NCBI GenBank assembly: GCA_964504155.1 | Contig: CAZDCZ010000004.1 | Span: forward strand, 1 to 55,588 | DNA length: 55,588 nt | DNA from: CAZDCZ01 sp964504155 | GTDB lineage: Bacteria; Bacteroidota; Bacteroidia; Bacteroidales; UBA12077 | Direction: 5' to 3' | Shown: positions 52,164-55,588 of the stretch, piece after piece | How positions within the stretch are numbered: the stretch's first letter is position 1 | How the letters are laid out: every line of letters begins with the position of its first letter | The notes under the pieces: model-generated | Told to the model about the DNA's origin: nothing | The model's input: the letters and a program-made list of their open reading frames with translations, nothing else | Databases searched by the model: none | Position numbers and translations under genes: made by a program

Positions 52164-52171
52164 TATTTTTG
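52164..52171 (+). promoter_or_regulatory. -7 box upstream of udk
   Basis: TATTTTTG fits TAnnTTTG and lies 50 bases before the udk start codon. Confidence 0.4.
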
Positions 52172-52221
52172 TTTAATTGATGTAAAGTTAGTAATTTTAA
52201 TAAAAAATAAAGCTATAAATT

Positions 52222-52833
52222 ATGTTTGTTGTTGGAGTTGCAGGAGGAACAGGGTCTGGAAAAACTACTGTTGTAAAAAAAGTAATAGATAAGTTTAGTG
52301 ATGATCAAATAGTTGTTGTTCCACAGGATTCATACTATAAAGATAGTAGTCATCTTCCTCTTGAAGCACGACAAGAAATAAATTTTGATCATCCTCGTTC
52401 GCTAGAATTTAAATTATTAATAGAACATATTAAAAAATTGAAAAACGGCGAAGCAATCCAACAACCAATATATTCGTATTTAACTTGTACCCGATTGAAT
52501 GAAACTATTGAAATTAAACCTCAAAAAGTAATAATTATTGAAGGAATTTTGATATTACAAAATGCTCAGTTGCGTAATCTGATGGATATTAAAGTATTTG
52601 TAGATGCCGATAACGACGATAGACTTATGCGTGTTATATCGCGAGATATTATTGAACGTGGACGATCGATAAATAAGGTTCTTGAACGATACGAAAAAAC
52701 AGTAAAACCAATGCATCTGCAATTTATAGAACCAACAAAACGATATGCCGATATTATTATCCCGCAAGGAGGAGAAAATAAAGTTGGTATAGATGTGCTT
52801 TCTTCGATGATTGAGAAACAATTAAATAGTTAA
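52222..52833 (+). CDS. udk: Uridine kinase
   Basis: This 203-aa salvage enzyme phosphorylates uridine or cytidine. The P-loop 'GGTGSGKTTVVKKVI' is at about 8-22, 'VVPQDSYYKDSSHLPLEARQ' carries the base-binding Asp/Tyr region, 'NFDHPRSLEF' follows, 'IIIEGILILQN' is Walker B-like, and 'RVISRDIIERGRSINKVLER' ends with the lid arginines. The length is typical. The next gene (exonuclease) follows after 15 bases. Confidence 0.94.
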   Translation: MFVVGVAGGTGSGKTTVVKKVIDKFSDDQIVVVPQDSYYKDSSHLPLEARQEINFDHPRSLEFKLLIEHIKKLKNGEAIQQPIYSYLTCTRLNETIEIKPQKVIIIEGILILQNAQLRNLMDIKVFVDADNDDRLMRVISRDIIERGRSINKVLERYEKTVKPMHLQFIEPTKRYADIIIPQGGENKVGIDVLSSMIEKQLNS

Positions 52834-52848
52834 GAAAATTAAATTTGT

Positions 52849-53577
52849 ATGCTCGAAAATATTAAAATAGAAAACATCCTATTTCTCGATATTGAAACTG
52901 TTCCATTAAAAGCTAATTGGACAGAATTATCTGATTCTATGAAAGAATTATGGGATAAAAAGGCAAAATATTTTCGAAGCGAAGAACAAACATCAAGCGA
53001 TGTTTATCAACGTGCCGGAATATACGCAGAGTTTGGCAAAATTGTATGTATATCGGTCGGAATAATTGTTAATCGTAAGAATAAAATGTGTTTTCGATTA
53101 AAATCGTTTTTTGGAGATGATGAAAAAATAATACTTTTAGAGTTTTCCGAAATGATTAATCAGCATAGAAAAAATAATAAAAATTTTAATTTATGTGCTC
53201 ATAATGGCAAAGAATTTGACTTTCCATATATTGCACGAAGAATGTTGATTAATGGAATAAAATTGCCAAAAATTCTTGATATTTCCGGAAAAAAACCATG
53301 GGAAGTAATGTTTGTTGACACATTAGAATTGTGGAAATTTGGCGATTATAAACATTATACCTCATTAAATTTATTAACACAAATTTTCGATATTCCCACA
53401 CCAAAAGACGATATTGACGGTAGTATGGTTGCCGATGTTTATTGGAAAGATAAAGATGTTGAGAGAATAGTTAAATATTGTGAAAAAGATGTTTTAGCTG
53501 TGGTACAGTTACTACTTAAATATAAGGGCAAAGAAACAATTAAACCCGAAAATGTCGAATCCGTAACACAAAATTAA
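52849..53577 (+). CDS. 3'-5' exonuclease (DnaQ/PolB-like)
   Basis: This 242-aa protein has a DEDD-type ribonuclease H-like fold: Exo I 'ILFLDIETVPL' (Asp and Glu near residues 14-16), Exo II 'LCAHNGKEFDFPYIARRM', and Exo III 'YCEKDVLAVVQLLLKY' (Asp). 'FGKIVCISVGII' and 'FVDTLELWKFGDYKHYTSLN' are characteristic of the PolB-type exonuclease group frequent in Bacteroidota. It probably degrades ssDNA or RNA 3' ends. It has no polymerase domain and follows udk closely. Confidence 0.85.
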   Translation: MLENIKIENILFLDIETVPLKANWTELSDSMKELWDKKAKYFRSEEQTSSDVYQRAGIYAEFGKIVCISVGIIVNRKNKMCFRLKSFFGDDEKIILLEFSEMINQHRKNNKNFNLCAHNGKEFDFPYIARRMLINGIKLPKILDISGKKPWEVMFVDTLELWKFGDYKHYTSLNLLTQIFDIPTPKDDIDGSMVADVYWKDKDVERIVKYCEKDVLAVVQLLLKYKGKETIKPENVESVTQN

Positions 53578-53754
53578 GTTTGTTGTAATTTAATAACTAA
53601 TTTTTAATCTGTTATTAATAGTTATTCAATTGTTTAGTATGTTATTTATTTATTGTTAATTGAAAAACTATATAATTAATTATTACTTATTTCCAAAAAG
53701 TTAAAAACTATTATATAGTAAATATAAGCTTTCTTAATTTTTATTACTTTTGCA

Positions 53755-53762
53755 AAAAAACA
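53755..53762 (+). promoter_or_regulatory. -7 box upstream of ettA
   Basis: TACTTTTGC fits TAnnTTTG plus C, 36 bases before the ettA start codon. Confidence 0.5.
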
Positions 53763-53798
53763 AAAATAATTGAATCAATAAATAAAAAATCAAAGAAT

Positions 53799-55487
53799 AT
53801 GTCAGATGATAAGCAAATAATATTTTCTATGGAGAATGTTAGTAAGCATACTCCACAAGGAAAACAAATAATAAAAAATATTTACCTGTCGTTTTTTTAT
53901 GGAGCAAAGATTGGTGTTTTAGGATTAAATGGAGCAGGGAAATCTACTTTGTTAAAAATTATTGCCGGACTCGATGAACAATATCAAGGCAATGTAGTTT
54001 TTTCCCGGGGATATTCTGTTGGATATTTGCCTCAAGAACCAAAACTTGACGATAACAAGACAGTTAAAGAAATAGTTCAGGAAGGTGTTCAGGAAACTGT
54101 TGATGTGCTTGCCGAATACGAAGAAATTAATAATAAATTCATGGATGAAGAGATAATGAACAATCCCGACAAAATGAATAAATTAATTGAGCGTCAAGGG
54201 AAAGTGCAAGAGAAAATCGATCAGCTCGATGCTTGGAATTTAGATTCTAAATTGAACTTAGCAATGGATGCACTTCGTACTCCGGAAGGCGATAAATTAA
54301 TAAAAGTGCTCTCCGGTGGAGAAAGACGTAGAGTAGCTTTATGTCGTTTATTATTGCAAGAACCCGATGTGTTATTATTAGATGAGCCGACAAATCATCT
54401 CGATGCAGAATCGGTTCATTGGTTAGAACAACATTTGAGACAATATAAAGGAACTATTATTGCTGTTACTCACGATAGATATTTCTTAGATAATCTTGCC
54501 GGTTGGATACTTGAACTTGATAGGGGTGAGGGAATTCCTTTTAAAGGAAATTATACCTCGTGGTTAGAACAGAAAATAAACCGATTGACTCAAGAAGAAA
54601 AACAAGAGAGTAAACGACAAAAAGCTCTGAAACATGAATTAGAATGGGTGCGAAAAGGACCTAAAGGGCGACAAAGCAAAGGAAAAGCTCGTATAAAAAA
54701 TTACGATGCTATGATGTCGCAGGATATTAAAGAGAAAGAAGCAAAAGTAGAAATCCCAATTCCCAATGGACCACGTTTAGGTAACAGTGTTATCGAAGCT
54801 GTTGATGTAGCTAAAGGATATGATGAAAAATTATTGTTCGAAAACTTAAATTTTAACCTTCCTCCCGCCGGAATTGTAGGTATTATTGGTCCTAATGGTG
54901 CAGGGAAAACAACATTATTCAGAATGATCATGGGAGAAGAATCGCCTAATTCAGGGAATTTTAATATTGGCGACACTGTAAAGCTTGGTTATGTAGATCA
55001 AAGTCATGCAGAAATCGACCCAGAGAAAACTGTTTACGAAGTAATAAGTGGTGGGAGTGAGGTAATGGAAGTAAATGGAAGAATTATAAATTCCAGGGCT
55101 TATGTCAGTAGATTTAATTTTAATGGAGCCGACCAACAAAAGAAAGTTGGAGTATTATCGGGTGGAGAACGAAATCGTTTGCATCTTGCTATGACATTAA
55201 AAACTGAAGCAAATGTTTTGCTTCTTGATGAACCAACTAACGATATAGATGTTAATACTTTGCGAGCCCTAGAAGAAGGAATCGAAAATTTTGCCGGTTG
55301 TGCTGTTGTAGTGTCGCACGATAGATGGTTTTTAGATAGAATATGTACCCATATTTTGGCTTTCGAAGGAAATTCTTCTGTGTATTTCTTCGAAGGTTCT
55401 TTTACCGAATACGAAGAAAATCGTAAAAAACGATTAGGTAGTGATATTATTCCTTCGAGAGTAAAATATAAAAAACTAACAAGATAG
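53799..55487 (+). CDS. ettA: Energy-dependent translational throttle protein EttA (ABC-F)
   Basis: This 562-aa protein has two ABC domains and no membrane part. ABC1: Walker A 'GLNGAGKSTLLK', signature 'LSGGERRRVALCRLL', Walker B 'LLLDEPTNHLDAESV'. ABC2: 'GPNGAGKTTLFRM', 'LSGGERNRLHLAM', 'LLLDEPTNDIDVNTL'. Between them lies the charged linker ('LEWVRKGPKGRQSKGKARIK') that contacts the ribosome, and the extra 'arm' in ABC1 is at about 80-135. EttA gates the first peptide bond when ATP is low. It has its own -7 box. The window ends about 100 bases later. Confidence 0.94.
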   Translation: MSDDKQIIFSMENVSKHTPQGKQIIKNIYLSFFYGAKIGVLGLNGAGKSTLLKIIAGLDEQYQGNVVFSRGYSVGYLPQEPKLDDNKTVKEIVQEGVQETVDVLAEYEEINNKFMDEEIMNNPDKMNKLIERQGKVQEKIDQLDAWNLDSKLNLAMDALRTPEGDKLIKVLSGGERRRVALCRLLLQEPDVLLLDEPTNHLDAESVHWLEQHLRQYKGTIIAVTHDRYFLDNLAGWILELDRGEGIPFKGNYTSWLEQKINRLTQEEKQESKRQKALKHELEWVRKGPKGRQSKGKARIKNYDAMMSQDIKEKEAKVEIPIPNGPRLGNSVIEAVDVAKGYDEKLLFENLNFNLPPAGIVGIIGPNGAGKTTLFRMIMGEESPNSGNFNIGDTVKLGYVDQSHAEIDPEKTVYEVISGGSEVMEVNGRIINSRAYVSRFNFNGADQQKKVGVLSGGERNRLHLAMTLKTEANVLLLDEPTNDIDVNTLRALEEGIENFAGCAVVVSHDRWFLDRICTHILAFEGNSSVYFFEGSFTEYEENRKKRLGSDIIPSRVKYKKLTR

Positions 55488-55544
55488 CTTCGTTAATTAT
55501 TAATGTTAGCTTGCAAATAAACAGTAGATGATGGTGTTCAAAAA

Positions 55545-55588
55545 GTAAAGTTTCAACCTGTTTATGTCATATTGAACTTGTCGAAACG
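55545..55588. repeat. Dispersed intergenic repeat, cut by the window edge
   Basis: The last bases ('GTCATATTGAACTTGTCGAA') match a short sequence that I recognise as frequent between genes in many Bacteroidota ('TCATATTGAGCTTGTCGAA' type, often as part of longer palindromes). The other half would lie outside the window. Confidence 0.45.

Noticed and set aside
1..55588. tRNA, rRNA or riboswitch genes
   Set aside because: All intergenic regions were read for cloverleaf ends, 16S/23S signatures and common riboswitch cores; none was convincing. A covariance-model search would be needed to exclude them fully.

Overview
The window is a low-GC stretch of a Bacteroidota chromosome, most likely Bacteroidales or a close relative. 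The evidence is the gliding-motility genes gldD and gldE, a bacterial GGGP-synthase homologue, a DUF4924 gene, a 30-codon AURKAIP1/COX24-type gene between HU and RNase G, a transketolase split into two genes, lipoproteins with an acidic run after the lipobox Cys, and many upstream TAnnTTTG elements, the -7 box typical of this phylum. It is a draft scaffold with two 100-N gaps. No rRNA or tRNA gene was recognised.

Layout. 1-720: a truncated ISAs1-type transposase and AT-rich DNA. 0.7-5 kb: a secreted protein of unknown function, hisS and hutH. 5.1-10.3 kb (minus): the two transketolase halves, separated by a methylglyoxal synthase-like gene and a VWA-domain gene that both run into gap 1, followed by an ECF sigma factor, a membrane protein likely to be its anti-sigma factor, and a small secreted protein. 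10.6-14.2 kb (plus): ychF, a PafA-type alkaline phosphatase homologue that has lost most of its active site, and a pentapeptide-repeat protein.

14.2-25.2 kb is the accessory island. It starts with a group II intron maturase scar, then a tight minus-strand trio (sce7726-type PD-(D/E)XK protein, sce7725-type protein, HEPN/RES-type protein) that looks like a defence module. Next is a complete type II-C CRISPR-Cas locus: a tracrRNA divergent from cas9, cas9 (about 1319 aa once a false gap is closed), a REP-associated tyrosine transposase (RAYT) with REP palindromes, cas1, cas2, a leader with a boxA-like element, and nine identical 36-bp repeats with eight spacers.

25.2-36.5 kb (minus): a small secreted protein, an SOS1-like Na+/H+ antiporter with a cyclic-nucleotide-binding domain, GGGP synthase, a phosphopantetheinyl transferase and gldD, then a beta-helix lipoprotein and a CorA transporter that separate gldD from gldE and ssb. 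37.3-55.5 kb is mostly housekeeping: HU, the 30-aa basic protein, RNase G, DsbD, Lnt, a DMT exporter, an aldehyde dehydrogenase, a LysE exporter, EngB, Prs, L25, Pth, an S4 protein, DUF4924, ManA, a Dabb protein, Udk, a 3'-5' exonuclease and EttA. Short palindromic intergenic repeats occur near 33.6, 50.5 and 55.5 kb.

The points most worth following up are the RAYT between cas9 and cas1, a REP palindrome forming part of the RAYT reading frame, the antisense tracrRNA, the sce7726/sce7725/RES trio, two enzyme homologues lacking key catalytic residues, and a scaffold gap that is really a 55-bp contig overlap. All family names come from recognising motifs by eye; no database search was run.
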